NCBI GenBank assembly: GCA_903789505.1
Contig: CAIFEU010000032.1
Span: 1-7,324 of the forward strand
DNA: 7,324 nucleotides
Direction of reading: 5' to 3'
From: an uncultured Coriobacteriales bacterium
GTDB taxonomy: Bacteria > Actinomycetota > Coriobacteriia > Coriobacteriales > UMGS124
In this document: in pieces, positions 1 to 6,245 of the stretch
Position numbering within the stretch: the first letter of the stretch is position 1
Layout of the letters: every line of letters starts with the position of its first letter
The notes under the pieces: model-generated
The model's database searches: none
The model's input: only the letters and a program-made list of their open reading frames with translations
Told to the model about the DNA's origin: nothing
Translations under genes and position numbers: made by a program

Positions 1-534
1 CGTGCGGTAGATCGCGCTCCACAGGGCGGGCTGGACGTAGAAGCAGTGCTGGTTCTTGCGGACGCTCGGGTCGATGACGCGGTCGCACTCGTCCTCGGAG
101 AACAGCAGCAGCGGGATGTCCTTCCTGAGCTTGCCCGACCAGTACAGGTAGAAGTTCGCGCGGGCGACGTCGAGGTCGAAAGCGTCGGCGTATCCCACGA
201 GCGTCTCGAGCATGTCGAGGTCCGCGAAGTCGTCGGACTCCAGGATTCCGACGTAGGTGCCTCGTGCCTCGTCGATGCCGCGGTTGATCGCGACGCCGTA
301 CCCGCCGTTCTCCTTGTCGATCACGCGCACGCGCGGGTCTGCGCCGGCGAAGGCGTGCAGGACCTGCGAGGTGTTGTCGGTCGAACCGTCGTTGACGCAG
401 ATGACCTCGATGTCCTCGAGCGTCTGCGCGAGCAGGCTGCGGACGCACGCGACGACATAGTGCTCGTTGTTGTACGCGGGGACGATGACGGAGACGATGG
501 GCTGATGGCCCTCGGACTGGCGCTGCTGGGACAT
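1..534 (-). CDS. Family 2 glycosyltransferase, N-terminal part (runs off left edge)
   Basis: The 178 visible codons form the nucleotide-sugar-binding half of a GT-A fold glycosyltransferase, which moves a sugar from a nucleotide-activated donor to a growing surface glycan at the cytoplasmic face of the membrane. The family is shown by VSVIVPAYNNEHYV (residues 14-27), the donor-site NDGSTDNT (48-55), GGYGVAINRGI (77-87), and LESDDFAD (98-105). The last occupies the metal-binding DxD position, with Glu in place of the usual first Asp, a variant also met in LPS and capsule enzymes of this family. No signal peptide or membrane segment is seen in this part. The ATG at 534 is preceded by AGAGG at a suitable spacing. 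It lies 151 bases after the DUF6020-like gene on the same strand, so a shared surface-polysaccharide role is inferred. The C-terminus, acceptor and exact product are unknown. Confidence 0.9.
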   Translation of the reverse strand, partial: MSQQRQSEGHQPIVSVIVPAYNNEHYVVACVRSLLAQTLEDIEVICVNDGSTDNTSQVLHAFAGADPRVRVIDKENGGYGVAINRGIDEARGTYVGILESDDFADLDMLETLVGYADAFDLDVARANFYLYWSGKLRKDIPLLLFSEDECDRVIDPSVRKNQHCFYVQPALWSAIYRT

Positions 535-685
535 GGCGACCTCTCGAGCGGCTCTGTTGCCCGCCTGCCCGAGGGCGGCAGGACAAGCCGGAAGGTGACG
601 GATGGTAACCGAGCGATGAAACGCTCCCCTCAATTCTAGGAGGTGCGCGACCGCGGGGCATGCCCCAGCGCCGTTCTCCAACTAC
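535..685 (-). other. Intergenic gap before the glycosyltransferase: inverted repeats and a weak -10-like box
   Basis: Reading along the minus strand, the gap after the TAA stop at 686-688 holds three inverted repeats. They are the palindrome GGGGCATGCCCC (655-666), a 5-bp stem at 611-615/622-626 with a 6-base loop, and a 6-bp stem at 564-569/577-582 with a 7-base loop. None is followed by a T-run, so none is a clear intrinsic terminator. The relatively AT-rich stretch contains TAGAAT (638-633), which resembles a -10 box, but no good -35 hexamer lies about 17 bases upstream. A promoter for the glycosyltransferase with a leader of about 90 bases is possible but unproven. Confidence 0.3.
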
Positions 686-1384
686 TTAGCAAGACAGCGT
701 CGCCTGCGGGCCCATCGCCCGGGCGCGGGCGCCGATGAGCTCGCTGCGGCAGAAGGAGACCATCAGCGGGGCGGTCGTGACCAGGGGGAACAGGTAGCGG
801 ACGCCGTTGCCGGGGAACGTCGCCGTCGGCCCGAGCCACATGCCCAGCACCACCGACAGGGCAATCACGGCGACGGGCACCAGGGCATGGCGGCGCGTCT
901 GGCGGTCGCACGCCATGCTGGTGAGGAAAAACGCCGGCAGCAGCGTCGCGAACAACCCCGTCGACACCAGTACGCACGTCAGCGGATTCTCCGAGAGCGC
1001 CGCGTAGCGCTCCTCGAGGAAGACGCGCGCGGGCAGGAGCGCGTCGGGCGGGTTCGAGTCGACGTAGGACAGGTCGTACTGCTCTCCCCATCCCCAGAAC
1101 GTCATGTCGATCTCGTCGAACGTGAACCACGGCGCGACCATCGCCCCGGTCGCGTCGACGTAGCTGGCGGGATGGCGCAGCCCCTCGGCGAGCCACGCCC
1201 TTGCCCAGGCGGCGTACTGCTGAGTCGTGGCGCCGTCGAGCCGGTCGGTGAAGAACTTGACGTAGTCCGCGTCGTCGTAGACGTAGCGGCCGGCGAGCGT
1301 GTCCATACCCAGCAGGTCGTCGATCGCCTCGTACTCCTCGGGCGTTACGTCGTCGGGGTGCTCGGAGACGTAGCGCGCCGTCAT
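686..1384 (-). CDS. C-terminal fragment of the DUF6020-like membrane protein
   Basis: This 232-residue frame begins at an ATG (1384-1382) that overlaps the TGA of the upstream fragment as ATGA. It holds a Glu/Asp/Tyr-rich soluble domain (1-135, including TARYVSEHPDDVTPEEY at 2-18), then three hydrophobic segments (about 137-157, 168-184 and 197-211), with TFPGNGVRYLFP (189-200) before the last. There is no Shine-Dalgarno sequence at a useful distance before this ATG. Separate synthesis would therefore depend on reinitiation by ribosomes stopping at the overlapping TGA. In intact relatives this region is, as I recall, the continuation of the same chain. I therefore regard it as the 3' half of a broken gene, not as a gene of its own. 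Confidence 0.6.
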   Translation of the reverse strand: MTARYVSEHPDDVTPEEYEAIDDLLGMDTLAGRYVYDDADYVKFFTDRLDGATTQQYAAWARAWLAEGLRHPASYVDATGAMVAPWFTFDEIDMTFWGWGEQYDLSYVDSNPPDALLPARVFLEERYAALSENPLTCVLVSTGLFATLLPAFFLTSMACDRQTRRHALVPVAVIALSVVLGMWLGPTATFPGNGVRYLFPLVTTAPLMVSFCRSELIGARARAMGPQATLSC

Positions 1385-1395
1385 CTGAAGGGCAG
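1381..1395 (-). other. Frameshift junction with ATGA stop/start overlap
   Basis: On the minus strand the codons run CTG CCC TTC AGA TGA (Leu-Pro-Phe-Arg-stop). Reading one base back gives CAG ATG ACG GCG (Gln-Met-Thr-Ala), which resumes the conserved protein. The heptamer G CCC TTC does not allow good -1 re-pairing, so programmed slippage is unlikely. No long homopolymer is present, which makes a common sequencing slip less obvious. The overlap of TGA (1383-1381) with ATG (1384-1382) could allow coupled reinitiation. Confidence 0.7.
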
Positions 1396-2505
1396 AGAGA
1401 ACATCTCGCGGGGGTCGCTCTGGGATATCCCGCATGCTGTTGTCACCGCCGGGTAGACGGCGAACATCAGCACGGCGCTGCACACCAGGGGGACCAGCAG
1501 CCGCAGCCCGCGCCGACGCAGCGCGATGACCCCGATCGCCAGCGCGATGACCAGGATGTAGACGGCGACCTTCTTGGTGAGGCACGCCAGCAGGCACAGG
1601 CACGTGAGGCGTGCGAGGAACGAGCCCGACGACAGCGCCGCCCCGCGCGTGCGCCCCACCTCGACGACGTCGACCATCAGCGTGACGAACGCCACGCAGA
1701 AGACGGTGTCCTTGACCACGTAGGCCACCATGAGCGGAAAGAACGGGAACAGCCCGCAGAACGCGAGGCTCAACAGCGACCAGCGGCACCCCATGCCCAG
1801 GACGACCCGGGCGTAGCGCACCGCGCGCATCAGGACCAGGGCCATGCAGACCGCCTGGAGCACCGCGAACGAGAACAGCGCGACGCCCCACGGGGCACCC
1901 AGGTGCATGAGCCCCAAGATGACGGCGCCGAACAGCAACGTCGTGAGGACCGGGTGGTGCGCGGTGAACGCGTCGGTGGAAGGGAGCTCCGCGACCATCG
2001 AGAGCTGCTGGTAGGCGTCCTGCGTGATGATTCCGGGATACATCACGACCAGGGTCGGCGCCCAGCACGCGAGCAGGGTGAGCGCGCCGAGCGTGTAGGG
2101 GTGGCGCTCGACGAGGAGGCCGCAGGCGCGCGAGGCGCGCCGCCCCGCCCCGCGCGGGGCGCGCAGCCCCAGCAGGACGCCCCCGCCGGCGAAGCCGACG
2201 ACGAACAGCAGCCAGAAGGTGAGGGCGTCGACGAGCAGCCCCGCAGACAGGGGGCAGTTGCCGTCCACCACGTAGCGCTGCGCCGCCGCGAAGCCGACGC
2301 CGCAGAACAGCGCGACGATGACCTCGAGCGCGGTCGGGCGCAGCCGGGCGCAGCGCGGAAGGGGGCCGGCGGGCTCGGGGCGCTCGCCGGAGGGTGCGGG
2401 GGCGACGGGACGCGGGAGCGGCACGGTCGCCTCGACCGCGAGGGGGTCGGCGCGCGGGCCATCCCCGGCCGAGGCACCCGACGTGCATGCGTCTGCCTTG
2501 CTCAT
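1381..2505 (-). CDS. N-terminal fragment of the DUF6020-like membrane protein
   Basis: If translated as written, this frame gives 374 residues. Residues 1-57 are a disordered Pro/Ala/Glu-rich cytoplasmic-looking leader. About eight hydrophobic segments follow (roughly 59-77, 88-113, 137-156, 186-202, 205-227, 242-262, 297-325 and 336-353), with the conserved PGIITQDAYQQ, HHPV and KDTVF stretches in the loops between them. It ends at TGA (1383-1381) directly after SLPFR, where the family continues. The ATG at 2505 follows GGGGGGTGG at a reasonable distance. Longer versions of this frame starting upstream run into the 3' end of the NapH-like gene, with no recognisable protein, so they were not used. 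The fragment lacks the C-terminal extracytoplasmic domain and last helices, so it is probably not functional alone. Confidence 0.7.
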   Translation of the reverse strand: MSKADACTSGASAGDGPRADPLAVEATVPLPRPVAPAPSGERPEPAGPLPRCARLRPTALEVIVALFCGVGFAAAQRYVVDGNCPLSAGLLVDALTFWLLFVVGFAGGGVLLGLRAPRGAGRRASRACGLLVERHPYTLGALTLLACWAPTLVVMYPGIITQDAYQQLSMVAELPSTDAFTAHHPVLTTLLFGAVILGLMHLGAPWGVALFSFAVLQAVCMALVLMRAVRYARVVLGMGCRWSLLSLAFCGLFPFFPLMVAYVVKDTVFCVAFVTLMVDVVEVGRTRGAALSSGSFLARLTCLCLLACLTKKVAVYILVIALAIGVIALRRRGLRLLVPLVCSAVLMFAVYPAVTTACGISQSDPREMFSLPFR

Positions 2506-2780
2506 ACCGCCACCCCCCAAGACGACTCGGATGCCCCGCGGCACCGCGCGACGCGCCCGCGCAGGGGCGCCCACGTCCGGAGACCGGAGGCATGGTTTTG
2601 GGGAAAAGTATGCGCCCGATTGGCCCACCCGAGCCGCCGGAGAAAAATCAACAGACGCCACGGCCGTCGGCACCGACGGGCGGCCCGTGCGCGAGGCGAA
2701 GGACCGGCGCCGGGGCGCGGCACACACGCGGTGCGCCGACGCGCCTCGGCGGCAAGGCGGGCCGGTCAGGCAGGCAGCGG
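2506..2780 (-). other. Intergenic gap between the respiratory operon and the surface-glycan genes
   Basis: After the NapH-like TAG (2783-2781) the minus strand has a 7-bp inverted repeat with a long loop (2761-2767/2702-2708) enclosing a 6-bp stem (2746-2751/2734-2739). Next comes a stem CCGTCGG/CCGACGG (2664-2670/2673-2679). About 15 bases further on is the T-rich string TTGATTTTTCT (2651-2641), too far from the stem for a classical intrinsic terminator. An AT-rich island follows, with CATACTTTTCCCC (2613-2601), where CATACT is a possible -10 box without a convincing -35. This is the likeliest place for the operon end and for the promoter of the DUF6020-like gene. The assignment rests on position and composition only. 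Confidence 0.35.
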
Positions 2781-4232
2781 CTACTCTCCCGCGGGGCCGA
2801 GCTTCTCCTCGACGGCGCGCTCCATGTCGCGCACCGCGACGGACGTGCCGGGGACGCCGGTGTCCGCGCGCCGGCCGCCATGGTGGCGCGGAAGGAACGG
2901 CATCGTCAGCGCGCCGGTGGGGCAGGCGAAGACGCACTCGGCGCACTTGGTGCACTCGCTGATGTGGACCGCCGCGCCCGGACGATGCGGGTCGATTCCC
3001 TCGGGGCACGCCAGATGGCAGCGGCCGCAGCTGGCGTGGTGCGCAATCTCGACGCAGGTGCCCTCGTCGACGGTGGGGCGCAGCGTGCGGTTGCCGCGCG
3101 CGACGAGGCCCACCAGCGCGCCGATGGGGCACAGCACATGGCACCAGCGGCGCAGCGCGACGAGTTCGACGGCGATGAGGGCGGGAAACGCCAGCACGCC
3201 CCAGCTGAACGCCCCAGTGCGCACGATCTGCACGACCATGACGAGCGTCGCGAACGTGAGGCCAACCGGGCACACCAGGCAGAACACCGGGAAGCCGAAC
3301 AGCAGGGCGGCGACCAGAGCGACCGCGAGCACGGCAAGGCGGATGTCGTGGCTGCCGGCGCGGACGCGCACGCGTCCCTCGGGGACCTCGGGGAGCCGAG
3401 CGTGGGCCAGGCGCATGACCTCCTCGCGGTCGAGCCTTCCGTCCCGAACGCCCGCCCGCAGCGTCGACGCGTCCGCCCCGGGGGACGCGGGGGCTACCCG
3501 CCGCGCGGGACGGGCCGACTCAAGTCCGAACAGGTCGTAGTACTCGTCGAGCACCTCGACCTCGGCGACGCGCGCCGACCCCGCGGCGCGGCGCGCGCCT
3601 CCGGCGGCAGCCGCGGGCGCCGATTCACGCGTCAGGCGCGCCTGGGCGCGCCGCACGGCGCGCAGGTCGCCGTAGTACTCGTCGAACGGCGCGAGATCGG
3701 CCACCGCAGACGGCGCGGCGGCGCGGGCTCCCTGCCGCCCGCGACCGGTGACGGTGCGCCGTAAGGGGTGGTAGTACTCGTCGTAGAGATCGTCGAGGTC
3801 CGCGGCGCGGGGACGCGACGCCGCAGGGCGCCGAGAGCCGCGCGCGGCGCGCATGCGGTAGCCGTCGTTGTCGCGCAGGTCGACCCCCGCCTCGTACATC
3901 ACGCCGACGCAGGAGGCCGACGAGGCGCTGCGGTCGGCGGCGCGCCTGCCCCCGAACAGCCTGCGCTCCAGCGGGACGGGACACAGCCAGCCGCAGAAGG
4001 CGCGGCCGAGCATGAGCGCGAGCACCACGGTGATGGCGAGGCAGATCACGCCGGTCACGGGCACCGAGCGCCCCGCGATGAACGACGCGATCACGCCGAC
4101 CGGGCACACCGCGGCGATGAAGTCCCACCCGAAGGAGCAGGTGGTGCCCAGGCCGGTGTCGACGAACAGCCCCACGCAGATCAGGATGAAGAACGCGGCC
4201 GCGACCAGCGTCCGCCTGGTCGAGATCCTCAT
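2781..4232 (-). CDS. NapH-like polytopic 4Fe-4S quinol dehydrogenase with a large repeat-bearing insert
   Basis: NapH-family proteins take electrons from menaquinol in the membrane and pass them to NapG. Four hydrophobic segments (about 8-28, 58-79, 298-317 and 345-361) carry the characteristic CxxCP/CxxxCP motifs: CGWLCP (80-85), CLVCP (318-322) and CHVLCP (364-369). A C-terminal double ferredoxin domain follows. Its cluster ligands are C393, C402, C405 and C409, then C427, C430, C433 and C437. With 483 residues it is far longer than the roughly 280-300 typical of NapH. The excess is residues about 95-297, an Arg/Ala/Gly-rich stretch with three DEYY motifs, placed on the cytoplasmic side by topology and by its positive charge. 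Codon third positions stay G/C-rich through the insert, so it is genuinely coding. The ATG overlaps the NapG-like stop as ATGA and has AAGGGGG seven bases upstream, indicating translational coupling. The final electron acceptor is not identified here. Confidence 0.88.
   Translation of the reverse strand: MRISTRRTLVAAAFFILICVGLFVDTGLGTTCSFGWDFIAAVCPVGVIASFIAGRSVPVTGVICLAITVVLALMLGRAFCGWLCPVPLERRLFGGRRAADRSASSASCVGVMYEAGVDLRDNDGYRMRAARGSRRPAASRPRAADLDDLYDEYYHPLRRTVTGRGRQGARAAAPSAVADLAPFDEYYGDLRAVRRAQARLTRESAPAAAAGGARRAAGSARVAEVEVLDEYYDLFGLESARPARRVAPASPGADASTLRAGVRDGRLDREEVMRLAHARLPEVPEGRVRVRAGSHDIRLAVLAVALVAALLFGFPVFCLVCPVGLTFATLVMVVQIVRTGAFSWGVLAFPALIAVELVALRRWCHVLCPIGALVGLVARGNRTLRPTVDEGTCVEIAHHASCGRCHLACPEGIDPHRPGAAVHISECTKCAECVFACPTGALTMPFLPRHHGGRRADTGVPGTSVAVRDMERAVEEKLGPAGE
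3537..3783 (-). repeat. Three dispersed copies of a DEYY-coding motif inside the NapH-like gene
   Basis: The plus-strand word gtagtactcgtcg occurs exactly at 3537-3549, 3672-3684 and 3771-3783. On the minus strand each codes Asp-Glu-Tyr-Tyr at residues 229-232, 184-187 and 151-154. Each copy is preceded by an acidic/hydrophobic lead (AEVEVL, ADLAPF and ADLDDLY) and followed within a few residues by Leu. Spacings are 33 and 45 codons, in frame, with dissimilar Arg/Ala/Gly/Pro-rich linkers between. This looks like a repeated short linear motif in a disordered region, not a tandem DNA repeat. Its role is unknown. Confidence 0.85.
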
Positions 4233-5188
4233 CGCCCGACCCCCTTAGAAGATGACGACGCATCCGCACTTGACGCTCCCCCGTCCTCGCCCGACGACGC
4301 CACGCCCCGGTCGGCCCCGGCGGACGCGGACGAGCCCGCCGCGCGCGGCGCGGCAAGCGGGCGCGCGCGCGTGATGCGTCCCGAGGACGCGCCGGAGCCG
4401 GAGGAGGCGGACGACGCGGATGAGGTGGACTTCTCCCCCGCGACGCTCGCGGAACGCGTGGAGTCACCGCGCGAGGAGGACGCGCCCGCAGGGCGGGCAC
4501 CGCCGACCTCGCCGTCGGTCGACCCGCCCGCGGCGGAGCCGAACGCGGAGTCGGCGGCAGAGGAGCCGGCGCTCTCGACGGCGTACTTGTCGTCGGCAAG
4601 CGACGTCACGGCGTCGAGCGCGTAGACGTCGACGCCGTGCACCTTCTCGCCGCCCTCGGTGTCGATCGCGGGACAGGCGTTCTCGCACCGGCCGCAGCCG
4701 TTGCAGCGGTCGCGCACGATCACCGGGTGCCCCTGCGAGATCATGACGGCGTCGAACTCGCAGCTGTCCTTGCACTTCTCGCACGACCCGGGGCTGCGGA
4801 AGGCGATGCAGACGTCGGCGTGGATTGCCGCCATCCCGATTTTGTCAGCGTGCGGGTCGAACGCCACGAGGGCGCCCGAGGGGCACGACTCGATGCAGCG
4901 GTTGCAGAAGGTGCAGCCGCCCAGGCTGTAGTCAATCACCGGCGTGCGGACGCCCAGCAGGCCGTCCTCGAGGACGCCGGTGCCGATGCAGCTCGTGGGG
5001 CAGGCGCTGCGGCAGCGGTCGCAGCGCATGCACATCGACAGGAGCCTGCCCTCGTCCTGGCCGCCAGGCGGCCGCAGCGGCGCCGGGGCGGCGTCGGCGG
5101 GGCGCGTCGCGACCGCGGCGGCACCGATCCCGCACAGGGCGACGGCAACGGCGCCCATCCCCACGAAGTCCCTCCTGCTGAGCTGCAT
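4229..5188 (-). CDS. NapG-like Tat-exported four-cluster ferredoxin with a Ser-rich tail
   Basis: NapG-type proteins sit outside the cytoplasmic membrane and carry electrons from NapH toward an exported reductase. The N-terminus has a twin-arginine signal (SRRDF at 4-8, hydrophobic 9-27, possible cleavage near ADAA at 31-34), so export as a folded, cofactor-loaded protein is expected. Four cysteine groups follow: C53/C56/C59/C63, C92/C95/C98/C102, C127/C136/C139/C143 and C162/C165/C168/C172. The third has the C-x8-C-x2-C-x3-C layout that I recall from NapG. Residues 203-319 are a low-complexity tail of 117 residues, 33 of them Ser, with Ala and Gly making up most of the rest and a basic patch (GRITRARPLAAPR) in the middle. 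The tail is absent from ordinary NapG. Codon third positions remain G/C-rich through it, and its stop overlaps the NapH-like start, so it is not a frameshift artefact. GGGGA lies at a suitable spacing before the ATG. Confidence 0.88.
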   Translation of the reverse strand: MQLSRRDFVGMGAVAVALCGIGAAAVATRPADAAPAPLRPPGGQDEGRLLSMCMRCDRCRSACPTSCIGTGVLEDGLLGVRTPVIDYSLGGCTFCNRCIESCPSGALVAFDPHADKIGMAAIHADVCIAFRSPGSCEKCKDSCEFDAVMISQGHPVIVRDRCNGCGRCENACPAIDTEGGEKVHGVDVYALDAVTSLADDKYAVESAGSSAADSAFGSAAGGSTDGEVGGARPAGASSSRGDSTRSASVAGEKSTSSASSASSGSGASSGRITRARPLAAPRAAGSSASAGADRGVASSGEDGGASSADASSSSKGVGR

Positions 5189-5242
5189 CGCAATCAGTCC
5201 CCATCACATCGTCGCGTCCATGCGCCCCAGCCCGCGTCGGGA

Positions 5243-5292
5243 CGCCCGGCGACTGGGCACCGGATGTGCCCCGCCCGCATCTTCGCCGGGCG
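5243..5292 (-). other. Nested inverted repeat between the TorD-like and NapG-like genes
   Basis: A perfect 9-bp outer stem (cgcccggcg 5243-5251 with cgccgggcg 5284-5292) encloses a perfect 6-bp hairpin (gggcac 5255-5260 with gtgccc 5266-5271, 5-base loop). It lies in the 115-base gap 5189-5303, just after the TAG stop of the chaperone gene. No T-run follows, so it is unlikely to be a strong intrinsic terminator. An mRNA-stabilising or processing element within the operon is one possible role. Chance is a real alternative at this G+C content. Confidence 0.45.
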
Positions 5293-5303
5293 GCCGGGAG
5301 CCG

Positions 5304-6152
5304 CTAGCGCGCGTAGGGCGCGCAGGCCTCCACCAGGTCGGCCGTGTCCTGGGCCTCGCAGGCGACGAGCCCGCGCAGGGCGCGCGCGAACCCGCGGTAG
5401 AACCGCTGCTTGGTCACCTTCTCGACGTCGGAGAGCATGCCGCCGAACCAGTTGGCGATGTGGTGCTCGTAGAAGTCGCGCTGAGCCTGCGCCAGCGACG
5501 CGGGGTCGTAGTCGGCGCCCTTCGTGAGGGCGTCGGCGATGCGGTCGTTGAGGACGGCCATGTAGTCCAGCTCGAAGGGCGCGAAGTCCTCGGGGATGCT
5601 GCCGTCGTGGATGTTGGGCATCACCCGCGCGGCGCGGAACAGCGCGCGCACCTGGTCGCGGGCGTCCTGCATCAGCAGGTGCTCCTCGCTGGTGTAGACG
5701 CTCTCGTAGGGCACGGCGGCGGTTCCCTCGTAGGTGCCGGCGGCGAGGAAGACACGGGCGTAGTCGCAGGCCAGGTCGTTCTCAATGTCGCGGTCGAACC
5801 GCTCGAGCGCCTTGCCCATCTCGCGCATGCCCTCGACCACGTCGGCCTCGGCACCGGTCGCCTGGCCCTGCGCGGGCAGCCCCGCGCACGCGGCGAGCAC
5901 GAGGCTGCGCGCGTCGGCGTTGACCTCGCGGTCGATGAGGCGCGCGAACAGCCGGTAGGTCTCGGCGCGCTCGCGGCAGTACTCGGCGAGCTCGGCGGCC
6001 TCCGGGCTGGGGGCAGCCGATGACGTGGCCTGCGTCGCGGCGCCGTCGGCGGTGCCGTCCGCGCCCGTGGGCTGACGCAGCTCTCCCTGCGCCCCCTCGG
6101 CCTCGACCTGGACCGCCTCTTCCTTCTCCTGGGTGCATGCCGTGGTGCCCAT
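5304..6152 (-). CDS. TorD/DmsD-family molybdoenzyme maturation chaperone
   Basis: These all-helical cytoplasmic chaperones bind the Tat signal and apoprotein of a DMSO/TMAO-reductase-type catalytic subunit, helping cofactor insertion and delaying export until folding is complete. Family marks in this 282-residue protein are the helix ERAETYRLFARLI (61-73), DYARVFL (130-136), PYESVYTSE (148-156), and IPEDFAPFELDYMAVL (186-201), which fits the family's E/PDH...EL.FM signature. FYEHHIANWF (227-236) follows. Residues 1-50 are an acidic, Ala/Gly/Thr-rich extension that other family members usually lack. The start chosen is the ATG at 6152, which has GAGGG about six bases upstream. The alternatives ATG 6164 and GTG 6173 are in frame but less well placed. 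It lies between the DmsC-like and NapG-like genes, so its client is presumably the catalytic subunit encoded to the right of the window. Confidence 0.9.
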   Translation of the reverse strand: MGTTACTQEKEEAVQVEAEGAQGELRQPTGADGTADGAATQATSSAAPSPEAAELAEYCRERAETYRLFARLIDREVNADARSLVLAACAGLPAQGQATGAEADVVEGMREMGKALERFDRDIENDLACDYARVFLAAGTYEGTAAVPYESVYTSEEHLLMQDARDQVRALFRAARVMPNIHDGSIPEDFAPFELDYMAVLNDRIADALTKGADYDPASLAQAQRDFYEHHIANWFGGMLSDVEKVTKQRFYRGFARALRGLVACEAQDTADLVEACAPYAR

Positions 6153-6245
6153 CTTGACCCTCATCTCTCTCACGCGCGCGACCAGGCGCGCCTCCCGAAT
6201 ACCGCGCGACGCGTCGGATGCGCGCGCATATGAACTCCCGCCGCC

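Larger units (their letters stand above)
686..2505 (-). pseudogene. DUF6020-like polytopic membrane protein gene, split by a one-base frameshift
   Basis: This is one gene in two reading frames. The first frame (2505 to 1381) gives 374 residues; the second continues to 686. Joined, they give about 607 residues, the size I recall for DUF6020 proteins, which are membrane proteins often found beside glycosyltransferase genes. Family-like features are MYPGIITQDAYQQ (155-167), HHPVLTTLLFG (183-193), VKDTVF (264-269) and NPREM-type SDPREMFSLPF (363-373). The last continues into MTARYVSEHPDD in the other frame. The join falls exactly between Phe and Gln in a conserved stretch, so one missing C (TTC-CAG read as TTCAG) explains the break. 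The PGII and HHP motifs recall GT-C-type lipid-linked sugar transferases, but no reaction is established. It could be a true mutation, a phase-variable state or a sequencing error. The family name is from memory, not a search. Confidence 0.75.

Noticed and set aside
46..639. Plus-strand open frame opposite the glycosyltransferase
   Set aside because: The minus strand encodes clear family 2 glycosyltransferase motifs over the same bases. The plus translation is an Asp/Val/Ala-rich mirror without motifs.
1381..1395. Programmed -1 ribosomal frameshifting
   Set aside because: The sequence G CCC TTC does not let both tRNAs re-pair after slipping, and I saw no obvious pseudoknot downstream, so mutation or sequencing error is simpler.
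2641..2679. Intrinsic terminator from the CCGTCGG/CCGACGG stem and T-rich string
   Set aside because: The T-rich string is about 15 bases past the stem, too far for the standard mechanism, so no terminator feature was called.
2506..3273. N-terminal extension of the DUF6020-like frame into the NapH-like gene
   Set aside because: The extra residues are low-complexity Arg/Pro/Ala sequence, overlap the NapH ferredoxin domain in another frame, and bypass a well-placed ribosome-binding site at the 2505 start.
1903..3764. Long plus-strand open frames (1903-3540 and 2394-3764)
   Set aside because: They lie opposite the DUF6020-like and NapH-like genes, cross the intergenic gap and have Arg/Ala/Gly-rich translations with no recognisable domain. 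They follow from the scarcity of stop codons at this G+C content.
3537..3783. CRISPR-like or tandem DNA repeat
   Set aside because: Only three copies of a 13-base word exist, with spacings of 99 and 135 bases, all in one reading frame and coding the same four residues. This is a protein motif, not an array.
4229..4582. Ser-rich tail of the NapG-like protein as a frameshift artefact
   Set aside because: Third codon positions stay G/C-rich and the frame ends in an ATGA overlap with the NapH-like start, which itself has a good ribosome-binding site.
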